A stretch of DNA of 64,000 nucleotides from Halospina sp040196175 (lineage in GTDB: Bacteria > Pseudomonadota > Gammaproteobacteria > Pseudomonadales > Oleiphilaceae): contig NZ_JBEFNF010000009.1 of NCBI RefSeq assembly GCF_040196175.1, positions 62,001 through 126,000 of the forward strand. Direction: 5' to 3'. Below the pieces are notes generated by a model. That model ran no database searches, was not told the DNA's origin, and saw only the letters and a list, made by a program, of their open reading frames with translations. A program made the translations under genes and the position numbers. This document shows positions 25,082 to 36,350 of the stretch, in pieces (position 1 is the stretch's first letter; the number at the start of each line of letters is the position of its first letter).

Positions 25082-25879
25082 TCAGGCGGGCCTCCCCTGT
25101 TGATAGGCCAGAAACAGCAACATACCACCGGCCACGATCATGGGCGCGGACAAAACCTGCCCCATGGTCATCCAGTCCAGCAGCACAAAACCAAGGTGAG
25201 CGTCGGGCTCGCGGTAGAACTCGGCCACGGAACGCAGAATCCCGTAACCGGCCAGGAAGAGCCCGGACACTGCCATGCGCGGTCTTGGCCTGGCGGAGAA
25301 CCACCAGAGGACCACGAACAAAAGCACGCCTTCAAGCGCGAACTGATACAGCTGCGAGGGGTGGCGAGGCAGGGCATCCCCAGCCTGCGGAAACACCATG
25401 GCCCAAGGCAGCTCCGGCGATGTGGGGCGGCCCCAGAGTTCACCATTGATGAAATTGCCCAGCCGCCCCAGCCCCAGGCCCACCGGAATCACCGGTGCAA
25501 TAAAATCCGCGATATTGAAAAAGCGGGTATCAATACGGCGGGCGAACATCAGCATCGCGACCAGCACTCCGATCAGCCCTCCATGGAAGGACATTCCGCC
25601 CTCCCAGATCTGGACGAGCCAAAACGGGTCCCCCAGGAAACGATCAAAATGATAGAAAAGCACATAACCGAAACGCCCTCCCAGAATCACGCCCAATGCC
25701 ATATAGAACAGCAGGTCGCCCAGCTGTTCAGCGTTGACCGGCGAATCCGCGCGGCTCGTGCGCGAGCGCGCCAGTGCCCAGCCGCCAACAAAGGCGACGA
25801 GATAGGTCAGCCCGTACCAGTGGATGGCCACAGGGCCGAGGGAGACAGCAACCGGATCGAATTGCGGATGTACCAGCAT
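25082..25879 (-). CDS. lgt: Prolipoprotein diacylglyceryl transferase
   Basis: Inner-membrane enzyme of 265 residues that transfers diacylglyceryl from phosphatidylglycerol to the lipobox Cys of prolipoproteins, such as RlpA, LpoA and the window's first gene. Membrane helices run throughout. The HGGLIG motif (SFHGGLIGVL) and the signature GRLGNFINGELWGRPT are present. Followed immediately by thyA, as in many gammaproteobacteria. Confidence 0.97.
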   Translation of the reverse strand: MLVHPQFDPVAVSLGPVAIHWYGLTYLVAFVGGWALARSRTSRADSPVNAEQLGDLLFYMALGVILGGRFGYVLFYHFDRFLGDPFWLVQIWEGGMSFHGGLIGVLVAMLMFARRIDTRFFNIADFIAPVIPVGLGLGRLGNFINGELWGRPTSPELPWAMVFPQAGDALPRHPSQLYQFALEGVLLFVVLWWFSARPRPRMAVSGLFLAGYGILRSVAEFYREPDAHLGFVLLDWMTMGQVLSAPMIVAGGMLLFLAYQQGRPA

Positions 25880-25886
25880 GAGACCT

Positions 25887-26687
25887 TCAACCTGAAATCA
25901 GAAAACGCGCACCAACCACCACCAGTAGCAGCGCGAACAGGCGCTTGAGCCAGCGCTCATCCAACCGGTGTGCCAGCAGTGCACCAACACGGGCGAAAGG
26001 AACACTCATCAGTGCAATTCCCACCAGGCCCGGCAGAAACACAAAACCGATGCTGTATTCCGGAAGCCCCTCCCGGCCCCAACCCACGACCATATTGGCC
26101 AGCGCCCCGGAAACCGCAATAGGAAGGCCGCAGGCCGCCGACGTCCCTACGGCATGCTGAATGCGCACACCGATCCACGTCAGGTAGGGAACAGTCAGGG
26201 TCCCACCTCCGATGCCCACTAAGGCCGAAAGCCAGCCGATGCCGCCTCCCACGCCGCCAAATTCGGTTTTGGCGGGGTCGCGCTCTGAGGCCCTGGGGGA
26301 CCAACCGGTGACCATCTTCACGGCCACAAGAAGAACAAAAACACCGATGATGCGTTGCAGCATGTCCCCACTGAGCATCCCGGCCGTCACCGCACCCAGC
26401 GCCGCACCCAGCAATATACCAGCTGCCATGGGCCGGAACAGATCCCACCGGACCGCGCCCTTGCCATGGTGGGTCCGGATCGAGCTCATAGAAGTGAATA
26501 CGACCGTAGCCAGCGACGTACCCACTGCAAGATGGGCCGTAATGCCCTCGCTCATGCCCTGCCAGCCGAAGACAAACACCAGCGCCGGTACAATGATGAG
26601 ACCCCCGCCGATCCCAAACAGACCTGCCAGCGTCCCGGCAACGGCCCCTAGTCCCAGATAGAAAGCCAGTGGTTCGAGGATGCCCAT
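25887..26687 (-). CDS. TauE/SafE-family sulfite/anion exporter
   Basis: 266 residues, about eight membrane helices, of the TauE/SafE (DUF81) permease family. Each half has a glycine-rich motif: GTLAGLFGIGGGLIIVPAL near the N-terminus and SALVGIGGGTLTVPYL in the second. Some members export sulfite or sulfoacetate, others taurine; substrate here is unknown. I place the start at 26687 (MGILEPLAFYLGLG), which fits the family N-terminus; an in-frame ATG at 26723 adds 12 polar residues and has no better ribosome site. Confidence 0.88.
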   Translation of the reverse strand: MGILEPLAFYLGLGAVAGTLAGLFGIGGGLIIVPALVFVFGWQGMSEGITAHLAVGTSLATVVFTSMSSIRTHHGKGAVRWDLFRPMAAGILLGAALGAVTAGMLSGDMLQRIIGVFVLLVAVKMVTGWSPRASERDPAKTEFGGVGGGIGWLSALVGIGGGTLTVPYLTWIGVRIQHAVGTSAACGLPIAVSGALANMVVGWGREGLPEYSIGFVFLPGLVGIALMSVPFARVGALLAHRLDERWLKRLFALLLVVVGARFLISG

Positions 26688-26770
26688 CCGATTGCCGTTC
26701 CGTTGTCCGAAGAAGGGCAGCATGGTATCAGGGGACGGTCATGGGTGACAGGTCGCACCACTTGGCGTGA

Positions 26771-26798
26771 GTGACGGGATCGGAGGGCGTGCTACAAT
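26771..26798 (+). promoter_or_regulatory. Candidate sigma-70 promoter for xseB-ispA
   Basis: GTGACG, a 16-base spacer and TACAAT at 26793-26798 lie about 48 bases upstream of the xseB ATG, in the gap between divergent genes. Confidence 0.45.
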
Positions 26799-26845
26799 TC
26801 GTCTGTCCACCGGGTAACAACGCCGGTAGTAACGGGAGTGGATGC

Positions 26846-27121
26846 ATGAGTGACAGTGAACATGACAGCAGTAACAGCAACACCACTAATACCGCCAGTT
26901 TCGAGGCCAGCATCCAGGAACTGGAAACACTGGTTCGCAAACTGGAACAGGGCGACATGGCGCTGGAGGACTCGCTCAAGGCATTCGAGCGCGGCGTTCA
27001 GCTTACTCGCTCCTGCCAGCAGTCTCTGCGTGATGCGGAACAGCGCGTGGAACAGGTGATCGAGAACAGCCAGGGTGAGCTTGAAAGCCGCCCCTACCCG
27101 GAGGAAAGCTCCGAGGCATGA
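26846..27121 (+). CDS. xseB: Exodeoxyribonuclease VII small subunit
   Basis: 91 residues. Small helical subunit of exonuclease VII, which degrades single-stranded DNA from both ends. The core FEASIQELETLVRKLEQGDMALEDSLKAFERGVQL is textbook XseB. Preceded by a Ser/Asn-rich acidic N-terminus (MSDSEHDSSNSN). ATG at 26846 after GGGAGTGG. Overlaps ispA in an ATGA junction, the standard xseB-ispA-dxs order. xseA is elsewhere. Confidence 0.96.
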   Translation: MSDSEHDSSNSNTTNTASFEASIQELETLVRKLEQGDMALEDSLKAFERGVQLTRSCQQSLRDAEQRVEQVIENSQGELESRPYPEESSEA

Positions 27122-27996
27122 CGGTCGACACTTTTCTCAACGACACCCGGCAACGCCTGGAAAGCGCCCTTGAGCGCACGCTTCCGGGATCGGACAGCGA
27201 GCCCAACCGCCTCCATCAGGCCATGCGCCATGCCGTACTCGGTGGCGGTAAACGGTTGCGTCCCGCTCTGGTACTGGCGGCCTGCCGCTGTGGTGGTGGA
27301 TCTGAAGAACAGGCCCTGCCCGCCGCAATCGCAGTGGAACTCGTCCACGCCTACTCCCTGGTGCACGACGACCTGCCGGCCATGGATGATGACGAGTTGC
27401 GTCGCGGTCAGCCTACCTGTCATGTGGCCTTTGACGAGGCCACCGCCATCCTGGCGGGCGACGCCCTGCAGACACTGGCTTTCGGTACACTTTCCGGGAT
27501 CAGCCAGCCGCCAGCGACCGTGGTGACCATGGTCAGGGAACTGTCCTATGCGACTGGGCACAAAGGCATGGCTGGAGGACAGGCACTGGACCTGGACGCT
27601 ACCGGCGCCCACCCCTCCATCGAGGCGCTGGAAACTCTGCACCGGCGCAAAACCGGTGCCCTCATAGAAGCCTCACTGGTTCTGGGCGCTCTGTGCGCGG
27701 ATGGTGATGAGCGTTTTCTAGGTGCCCTGCGCGCTTTCGGCCGCAGCATCGGGCTTGCCTTTCAGATTCAGGATGACATTCTGGACGTGGAAGGCAACTC
27801 CGCCGAGACCGGCAAGCCCCAGGGGTCTGACACAGCGGCGGACAAGGCCACCTACACGGCCCTGCTGGGCCTGGAAGGCGCCCGCAAACGCCTGGACGGC
27901 TTCCATCACGATGCGCTTGACCAGCTCGCACCTATCCCAGGCGACACCTCACTGCTCGCCGCACTCGCCACTTTCATCATCGAACGCAATCACTGA
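27118..27996 (+). CDS. ispA: Farnesyl diphosphate synthase
   Basis: Condenses two isopentenyl diphosphates with dimethylallyl diphosphate to C15 farnesyl diphosphate, precursor of undecaprenyl carrier, quinone tail and others. The first Asp-rich motif DDLPAMDDD and the second DDILD are intact. The residues before the first motif (VELVHAYSLVHDD) carry Tyr-Ser, typical of short-chain products, so C15 is likely. GGGKRLRP is the IPP-binding segment. 292 residues, coupled to xseB by a four-base overlap. Confidence 0.96.
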   Translation: MTVDTFLNDTRQRLESALERTLPGSDSEPNRLHQAMRHAVLGGGKRLRPALVLAACRCGGGSEEQALPAAIAVELVHAYSLVHDDLPAMDDDELRRGQPTCHVAFDEATAILAGDALQTLAFGTLSGISQPPATVVTMVRELSYATGHKGMAGGQALDLDATGAHPSIEALETLHRRKTGALIEASLVLGALCADGDERFLGALRAFGRSIGLAFQIQDDILDVEGNSAETGKPQGSDTAADKATYTALLGLEGARKRLDGFHHDALDQLAPIPGDTSLLAALATFIIERNH

Positions 27997-28010
27997 CGCC
28001 ACGCTGTTGT

Positions 28011-28026
28011 CACCGCCTCGGCGGTG
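28011..28026 (+). terminator. Stem-loop after ispA
   Basis: CACCGC-CTCG-GCGGTG forms a 6-bp GC-rich stem 14 bases after the ispA stop, followed by a short T/A-rich stretch. The weak U-run makes it an imperfect intrinsic terminator; dxs has its own promoter just beyond. Confidence 0.5.
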
Positions 28027-28052
28027 CACTTATTGTACTGTAAAACGCGGGA

Positions 28053-28081
28053 CTGATCTTCCGCGCCGTTTTCACTATAAT
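28053..28081 (+). promoter_or_regulatory. Candidate promoter for dxs
   Basis: A perfect -10 TATAAT lies at 28076-28081, 41 bases before the dxs ATG, with a weak CTGATC (28053-28058) 17 bases upstream. The match is mostly in the -10. Confidence 0.5.
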
Positions 28082-28122
28082 ACGGGATCATCGTCAGGAA
28101 TCACCAAGGCAGCAAGGCCCGG

Positions 28123-30048
28123 ATGCAGGACAACACCGTTTTCAACAGCATACCCACGCAGCGCCCGGAGACGCCCCTGCTGGACCGCATTAACACACCG
28201 GAGCAGCTGCGCACGCTCAGCCGTGAGCAACTGGTGCCCCTGGCGCGCGAATTACGCGCCTTTCTCCTGTGGTCCGTGGGTCAGTCCGGCGGGCACTTCG
28301 GGGCTGGCCTGGGCGTAGTCGAACTGACTCTGGCCCTGCACTATGCCTTTGAAACCCCCGAAGATCGGCTGGTCTGGGATGTGGGCCACCAGGCCTACCC
28401 GCACAAGATTCTGACCGGGCGCCGCGAACAGCTGCGGACCATCCGCAAGAAAGACGGCCTGGCCGCCTTCCCCAACCGAGAAGAAAGCCCCTACGATCAC
28501 TTCGGAGTGGGCCACTCCAGTACCTCCATCAGTTCTGCCCTGGGGATGGCCCTGGCCGCTCGCCAGCAGGGGCGCAACCGCAAGGGCATCGCGGTCATGG
28601 GCGACGGCGCCATGACCGCGGGCATGGCCTTTGAGGCCCTGACCCATGCTGCGGATGTGCGTGCCAACCTGCTGGTGGTGCTCAACGACAATGAAATGTC
28701 CATTTCGCACAACGTGGGCGGGCTCTCCAACTACTTTGGGCGTCTCCTGGCAAGCCGGACCTACAACCAGGTCCGCGACAGCAGTAAGCGAGCACTGGCC
28801 AACACCCCCGGACTCAAGGCCCTCGTGCGCCGCACTGAGGAGCACTTCAAGGGCATGCTGGCTCCGGGCACCCTGTTCGAGGAGATGGGCTTCAACTACA
28901 TCGGCCCCATCGACGGCCACGACCTACCCCTGCTGCTGGAAACCCTTGATACCATCAGCCACCTTGAAGGGCCCCAGTTCCTTCATGTGGTTACGACCAA
29001 GGGTAAGGGTTTCGGCCCTGCTGAGTCCGATCCCGTGGGCTATCACGCCATCAACAAGATCGAACCGGCACCGCCCGTTCAGCCGGCGGATGCTCCCAAG
29101 AAGCCCAAGTACTCGAACATCTTCGGCCAGTGGCTGTGCGACATAGCCGAGCAGGATAACCGGGTCATGGGCATCACCCCCGCCATGCGCGAGGGCTCGG
29201 ACCTGGTAGCCTTCTCCGAGCGCTTCCCGGAACGCTACTTTGATGTCGCCATTGCCGAGCAGCACGCAGTAACAATGGCCGCCGGTATGGCGTGCGACGG
29301 CGCCAAGCCGGTGGTCGCCATCTATTCCACTTTCCTTCAGCGGGCCTATGACCAGCTGATCCACGATGTGGCTCTACAGAACCTGGACGTGCTCTTCGCT
29401 CTGGACCGTGCCGGCCAGGTGGGCGAGGACGGCCCGACGCACGCCGGCGCCTTCGACCTGACCTACCTGCGCTGCGTGCCCAACATGGTGGTGATGGCGC
29501 CCTCGGACGAGAACGAGACCCGGCACCTGCTCTACACCGGCTGGTGCCATGCAGGGCCGGCTGCCGTTCGCTACCCCAGGGGCACCGGCCCGGGCGCGGC
29601 TGTGGATGAACACATGGAAGCGTTGCCGCTTGGGCGCGGAATTGTGCGACGCCAAGGTAACCGGGTCGCCATTCTGGCCTTTGGCGCCATGGTCACCCCT
29701 GCTCTGGAGGTTGCGGAATCACTGAATGCCACAGTGGCGGATATGCGCTTTGTGAAACCGCTGGACACGGCGCTGGTGGAGGATCTGGCGACCAGCCACG
29801 ACCTTCTGGTGACCATCGAGGAAAACATGGTGGCCGGTGGCGCCGGTAGCGGCGTTTCGGAACACCTGCATGCCGCCGCGGTTGGCGTGGACCTGCTTCA
29901 GTTGGGTCTACCGGACCGTTTTATCGACCACGGCAAGCCGGCGGAGCAGCTGGCAGACGCCGGGCTGGATGCAGACACCATCCACAACGCCATAAGCCAG
30001 CGTCTTTCCCGGGGCAGCGACAGCGGCCTCGCCGTCGCCCAGACCTGA
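28123..30048 (+). CDS. dxs: 1-deoxy-D-xylulose-5-phosphate synthase
   Basis: Thiamine-diphosphate enzyme (641 residues) that joins pyruvate and glyceraldehyde 3-phosphate to give deoxyxylulose 5-phosphate, the entry to the MEP isoprenoid pathway. The ThDP motif is GDGAMTAGMAFEALTHA...NDNEMSIS, the catalytic His region is GGHFGAGLGVVEL and the C-terminal domain reads TFLQRAYDQLIHDVALQNL. Length is normal. The ribosome site is not obvious. Convergent with ribA, only four bases apart. Confidence 0.96.
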   Translation: MQDNTVFNSIPTQRPETPLLDRINTPEQLRTLSREQLVPLARELRAFLLWSVGQSGGHFGAGLGVVELTLALHYAFETPEDRLVWDVGHQAYPHKILTGRREQLRTIRKKDGLAAFPNREESPYDHFGVGHSSTSISSALGMALAARQQGRNRKGIAVMGDGAMTAGMAFEALTHAADVRANLLVVLNDNEMSISHNVGGLSNYFGRLLASRTYNQVRDSSKRALANTPGLKALVRRTEEHFKGMLAPGTLFEEMGFNYIGPIDGHDLPLLLETLDTISHLEGPQFLHVVTTKGKGFGPAESDPVGYHAINKIEPAPPVQPADAPKKPKYSNIFGQWLCDIAEQDNRVMGITPAMREGSDLVAFSERFPERYFDVAIAEQHAVTMAAGMACDGAKPVVAIYSTFLQRAYDQLIHDVALQNLDVLFALDRAGQVGEDGPTHAGAFDLTYLRCVPNMVVMAPSDENETRHLLYTGWCHAGPAAVRYPRGTGPGAAVDEHMEALPLGRGIVRRQGNRVAILAFGAMVTPALEVAESLNATVADMRFVKPLDTALVEDLATSHDLLVTIEENMVAGGAGSGVSEHLHAAAVGVDLLQLGLPDRFIDHGKPAEQLADAGLDADTIHNAISQRLSRGSDSGLAVAQT

Positions 30049-30052
30049 TCCC

Positions 30053-30676
30053 TCAACCTCCCGAGGGCGGCGGGTCGTCGTCCTGGTGGGTATGGAACCA
30101 GTGGCCCATGCGGGAACGCTTGGTGTCCAGATAGGTTTCATTGTGCGGGTTGCGACCCACTTCCAGGGCGACGCGCTCAACCACATCCACCCCCAGTTCC
30201 CGAAGCGCATCCACTTTAACCGGATTATTGGTCATCAGCCGCAGCTGGCGGATACCGAGGTGCTCAAGCATATCCAGGCACATGCTGTAATCCCGCAGAT
30301 CCGCGGCAAAGCCGAGACGTTCGTTAGCCTCCACCGTATCAGCTCCCTCGTCCTGAAGCCGGTAGGCCCGGATCTTGTTCAAAAGCCCGATGCCCCGCCC
30401 CTCCTGACGCAGGTAGAGCAGCACCCCACGCCCTTCAATGGCAATACTGCGCAGGGCCTCCTCGAGCTGGTAACCGCAGTCGCAACGCATGCTGTAAAGG
30501 GCGTCGCCGGTCAGGCACTCAGAGTGGGTCCGCCCAAGCACCGGGCGCCCGTCAGCCACATCACCGAGACTGAGCACCACATGCTCCTGGCCGGTTTCGA
30601 TTTCCGCAAACCCATGCATATCGAACACACCGAAAGGCGTGGGAAGGCGACAGCTCTCGATGAATCGGACGACCAC
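30053..30676 (-). CDS. ribA: GTP cyclohydrolase II
   Basis: First step of riboflavin synthesis: opens GTP to 2,5-diamino-6-ribosylamino-pyrimidinone 5'-phosphate. 207 residues. The Zn site is the CLTGDALYSMRCDCG segment (three Cys), and the catalytic motif is LRQEGRGIGLLNKIRAYRLQD, with TNNPVKVDAL at the end. It has no RibB domain, so it is the stand-alone form. Starts at a GTG at 30676 with GAGAGGA seven bases upstream. Confidence 0.95.
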   Translation of the reverse strand: MVVRFIESCRLPTPFGVFDMHGFAEIETGQEHVVLSLGDVADGRPVLGRTHSECLTGDALYSMRCDCGYQLEEALRSIAIEGRGVLLYLRQEGRGIGLLNKIRAYRLQDEGADTVEANERLGFAADLRDYSMCLDMLEHLGIRQLRLMTNNPVKVDALRELGVDVVERVALEVGRNPHNETYLDTKRSRMGHWFHTHQDDDPPPSGG

Positions 30677-30708
30677 GGGCGATCCTCTCAGGGTAGTAAA
30701 GGGCTAAT

Positions 30709-30737
30709 ATTCTAACAGAAGCCAGAGTCGCGCTGAA
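30709..30737 (-). promoter_or_regulatory. Candidate promoter for ribA
   Basis: Minus-strand TTCAGC (30737-30732), 17-base spacer and TAGAAT (30714-30709), 33 bases before the ribA GTG. The -35 box is poor and overlaps the region just before the moaC stop. No FMN-riboswitch signature is visible in the short leader. Confidence 0.35.
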
Positions 30738-30741
30738 CGGG

Positions 30742-31233
30742 TCAGCCACCCGCTTCTAACGGTGCCTGCCAGTGACCGGATTGGCCGCCCTGTTTCTCCA
30801 GCAACCGGATGTTGTCCATGACCATACCCCGATCCACCGCCTTACACATGTCATAGAGGGTGAGCGCCGCTACGGAAACCGCGGTCAGCGCCTCCATTTC
30901 CACGCCTGTGGTGGCATTCAGCCGGCATCGGCTTTCAATATCGATACCATCGCGATTCTCCCTGGCGGTGAGCCAGAGCTTGACCGAGCTCAGGTTGAGC
31001 GCATGGCAGAGCGGAATCAGCTCATGGGTCCGCTTGGCCGCCATGATGCCGGCAATCCTGGCGGTGGCGAGCACATCCCCTTTGGGGTGTTCGTCCGCAA
31101 GAATCATGTCCAGGGTTTCCGGTTGCATACGGATCGTGCCCCCGGCACGCGCCTCGCGCTGGGTCACTGCCTTGTTACCGACGTCGACCATGTTGGCCGC
31201 TCCGGTTCCATCCACGTGACTGAGACCGCTCAT
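30742..31233 (-). CDS. moaC: Cyclic pyranopterin monophosphate synthase MoaC
   Basis: 163 residues. Converts the MoaA product to cyclic pyranopterin monophosphate, precursor of molybdenum cofactor. Matches E. coli MoaC over nearly its whole length: MVDVGNKAVTQREARAGG, KGDVLATARIAGIMAAKRTHELIPLCHAL, GVEMEALTAVSVAALTLYDMCKAVD. Start is set at 31233 (MSGLSHVDGTG) because of AGGAGG just before; an in-frame upstream ATG at 31287 lies inside the Nudix-ThiE gene. moaA and moaE are not in the window. Confidence 0.95.
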   Translation of the reverse strand: MSGLSHVDGTGAANMVDVGNKAVTQREARAGGTIRMQPETLDMILADEHPKGDVLATARIAGIMAAKRTHELIPLCHALNLSSVKLWLTARENRDGIDIESRCRLNATTGVEMEALTAVSVAALTLYDMCKAVDRGMVMDNIRLLEKQGGQSGHWQAPLEAGG

Positions 31234-31243
31234 CATTCCTCCT

Positions 31244-32188
31244 TCAATGCCACCAGAAGCCAATACCGGCCACTCCACATCCGCCATGTCGACGGCTCAT
31301 CATCACATCATCGCTACCAACCCCGCCCAGTGCGTAGACCGGAAGATCCATTGCTGTGACCAGCCTTTCAAAGCCATCCCACCCCATCGGCAAGCGCTCC
31401 GGGTGACTGGGTGTGGACTTTACCGGTGAAAGCAGTGCGTAATCAGCGCCCAGCGCCTGCGCGTGCTCCAGCCCAGCAAGATCGTGGCAGGATACACCCA
31501 GGCGGTACGCATTACTGATGGGTCGTTCAATCAACTGATTGGCCTGCCGCCAAGGCAGATGCAGACCACCCGCACCGGAAAGAGATGCCAGACGCTGTGG
31601 CGCGCCGTGAAGCAGCAAACGGCAACCTGCCTCTCGGGCCACGGACAGGCATTCGCCAGCCAGAGCCCCGTAGGCATCGTCGTCAATGTCCGGGCAGCGC
31701 AGCAGGCACTGGCTGCCACCCCAGCCCTGCAGACGGTTCGCGAGCCTTTCAGGCGTTATATCACCGCCCGTGATCAGCGTCCGCGCCGGCAGCTGCAGCA
31801 CCTGTATCATGCGACGGTTGGCAGCCGGGAATGCGGCCGGATCCAGACCAGCCACCGCCAGCCACATCAGGGGCTGATTTTCTCGCCCCTGAGGCGCCTC
31901 TGAAAAACGTACGGTGCGGTAGAGATCCAGCTGAACCCGGCGGTCGCCGTAATCGTGAATCAAGCGCAGCTCGAAATCCAGATCGTTTTCCCTCACCCGC
32001 AGCCCGACTTCTTCGTAAAGCTCACGAGCAAGCGCCGTGGTAGCGGGCTCCCCAGCTTCAACCTTACCGCCGGGAAACTCCAGAAGCCCCCCCTGATGCT
32101 GCTCCGGATGCCGGCGGGCCACCAATACCTCTTCGCGCCCACCAGCGTGACGACAGACCGCCGCAACAGCCACATGCACCGTTTTCAC
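31244..32188 (-). CDS. Nudix hydrolase / ThiE-like fusion protein
   Basis: 314 residues in two domains. The N-terminal Nudix domain is MutT-like, with a complete Nudix box at 41-63 (GKVEAGEPATTALARELYEE, then VGL). The C-terminal domain resembles thiamine-phosphate synthase (ThiE): LGADYALLSPVKSTPSHP and GGCGVAGIGF near the end. MutT-type cleanup of 8-oxo-dGTP is likely; the ThiE-like part may be inactive. This fusion is widespread in gammaproteobacteria beside argJ and secA. I place the start at a GTG at 32188 (MKTVHVAVAAV), matching the usual N-terminus; ATG codons at 32224 and 32230 fall inside argJ. Confidence 0.88.
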   Translation of the reverse strand: MKTVHVAVAAVCRHAGGREEVLVARRHPEQHQGGLLEFPGGKVEAGEPATTALARELYEEVGLRVRENDLDFELRLIHDYGDRRVQLDLYRTVRFSEAPQGRENQPLMWLAVAGLDPAAFPAANRRMIQVLQLPARTLITGGDITPERLANRLQGWGGSQCLLRCPDIDDDAYGALAGECLSVAREAGCRLLLHGAPQRLASLSGAGGLHLPWRQANQLIERPISNAYRLGVSCHDLAGLEHAQALGADYALLSPVKSTPSHPERLPMGWDGFERLVTAMDLPVYALGGVGSDDVMMSRRHGGCGVAGIGFWWH

Positions 32189-32192
32189 GGTC

Positions 32193-33410
32193 TCAGGTTC
32201 GGTATTCGGCGTTGATGGTGACATACTCATGGGAGAAATCGCAGGTCCAGACTCGTTCCAGCGCGCTGCCGCGCCCGAGGTCAATGCGGATAACCAGCTC
32301 CTCCTGATCCATCACGGCCTGGCCAGCGTCCTCGGTGTACTCCTGAGCCCGCCCGCCATGGCGAACAATGCAGACATCGTCCAGATGGATCGAAACGCCA
32401 TCAAGGGCAAGATCCTCAATGCCGGCGCGCCCAACGGCCGCCAGAATCCGCCCCCAGTTGGGATCCCCCGCGTAGAGTGCCGTCTTCACAAGCGGGGATT
32501 CGGCCACGGTAAAGGCCACGCGGCAGGCTTCATCGCCATCGGCGGCCCCTGCTACCTCAACAGTCACGAAGCGGGTAGCGCCTTCCGCATCCCGCACAAT
32601 GGCATGGGACAGTTCCAGAAAAACGGATGCCAGCGCCTGATACAGCGCCGGCACAAGCTGCCCAGACGCATCAAGCACATGAGCGGCGCTCTGGCCTGTG
32701 GATGCCAGAACGCAGGCGTCATTGGTGGAGGTATCCCCATCAATCGTGATGCGATTGAAGCTGGACTCCGCCAGCTCGCGGACCAATGGATTAAGGACGT
32801 CCGCTGGAATAGCGGCATCCGTGGTCACAAAGGCGAGCATGGTGGCCATGTTCGGGCGGATCATGCCGGCACCCTTGCTGATGCCGGATATATGTACCGG
32901 TTCGCCGTTGATCATCACACGACGGGTTGCGCCTTTCGGCACAGTATCAGTGGTCATTATGGCGGGGGCAGCTTTTGCCCAACCGTCGGCATCCAGATCC
33001 ATTACAGTCTGAGGGATGGCCTCGAGCATACGGGCCAGCGGTAGCGGTTCCCCGATAACCCCGGTGGAAAACGGCAGAACCTGTTCCGCACCCACACCGG
33101 AAGCTTCTGCAACCGCGCGGCAGCAGGCACGGGCATCCGAAATACCCTGTTCCCCGGTACCGGCATTGGCATTGCCGGTGTTGATCAGCAGATAGCGGGG
33201 GCGACCCGCCGCCAGCGCCTGCTCAGCAATCAGAACAGGCGCGGCCCGGAACGCATTGCGAGTGAACACGGCGCCAGCGCTACTGCCCTCGGCCAGCTCC
33301 ACCAGCACCAGATCATCACTGCCCCGCTTATTAATGGCCGCATCCGCCGTACCCAGCCGCACGCCGGGAACCGGATGAAATTCAGGAAGCGCTCCGGGAT
33401 TGACCGCCAT
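32193..33410 (-). CDS. argJ: Bifunctional ornithine acetyltransferase ArgJ
   Basis: 405 residues. Transfers acetyl from N-acetylornithine to glutamate in the cyclic arginine pathway, with N-acetylglutamate synthase activity possible. It is an Ntn-hydrolase fold that self-cleaves: KGAGMIRPNMATMLAF contains the cleavage point before the nucleophilic Thr of ATML. DGDTSTNDACVLASTG and GDPNWGRILAAVGRAG are family signatures. The stop is followed after four bases by the next start. Whether it is bifunctional cannot be told from sequence. Confidence 0.95.
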   Translation of the reverse strand: MAVNPGALPEFHPVPGVRLGTADAAINKRGSDDLVLVELAEGSSAGAVFTRNAFRAAPVLIAEQALAAGRPRYLLINTGNANAGTGEQGISDARACCRAVAEASGVGAEQVLPFSTGVIGEPLPLARMLEAIPQTVMDLDADGWAKAAPAIMTTDTVPKGATRRVMINGEPVHISGISKGAGMIRPNMATMLAFVTTDAAIPADVLNPLVRELAESSFNRITIDGDTSTNDACVLASTGQSAAHVLDASGQLVPALYQALASVFLELSHAIVRDAEGATRFVTVEVAGAADGDEACRVAFTVAESPLVKTALYAGDPNWGRILAAVGRAGIEDLALDGVSIHLDDVCIVRHGGRAQEYTEDAGQAVMDQEELVIRIDLGRGSALERVWTCDFSHEYVTINAEYRT

Positions 33411-33415
33411 GGTGA

Positions 33416-36190
<2,775 letters not shown>

Positions 36191-36328
36191 AATCCTGATT
36201 CGTTTCCCTAAAAGCCCTGCCTGGACGGGCGCCGCGATGAGGACAGGGCGGAACAGTTGGAGACGGCGCTGTCGAATACAATAAGGCAATGCATTCTAAC
36301 GCCAATCAACTAAAAGGGAAAAGCGGCG

Positions 36329-36345
36329 GCCGAGAGGGACTCGGC
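36329..36345 (-). terminator. Stem-loop after M23 peptidase gene
   Basis: GCCGAG-loop-CTCGGC, six base pairs with a five-base loop, begins six bases after the M23 peptidase stop. On the minus strand it is followed, after CGCCGC, by CTTTTCCCTTTT, which could serve as a displaced U-run. A plausible but weak intrinsic terminator upstream of secA. Confidence 0.4.
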
Positions 36346-36350
36346 TCAGG

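Noticed and set aside
24602..25948. Long plus-strand frame (448 codons) opposite thyA and lgt
   Set aside because: It is the reverse complement of two clear genes, with no ribosome site or recognisable protein features; a product of high GC content.
27997..28122. Possible thiamine riboswitch before dxs
   Set aside because: The leader is too short and lacks the CUGAGA-type conserved core; only a promoter and stem-loop are seen.
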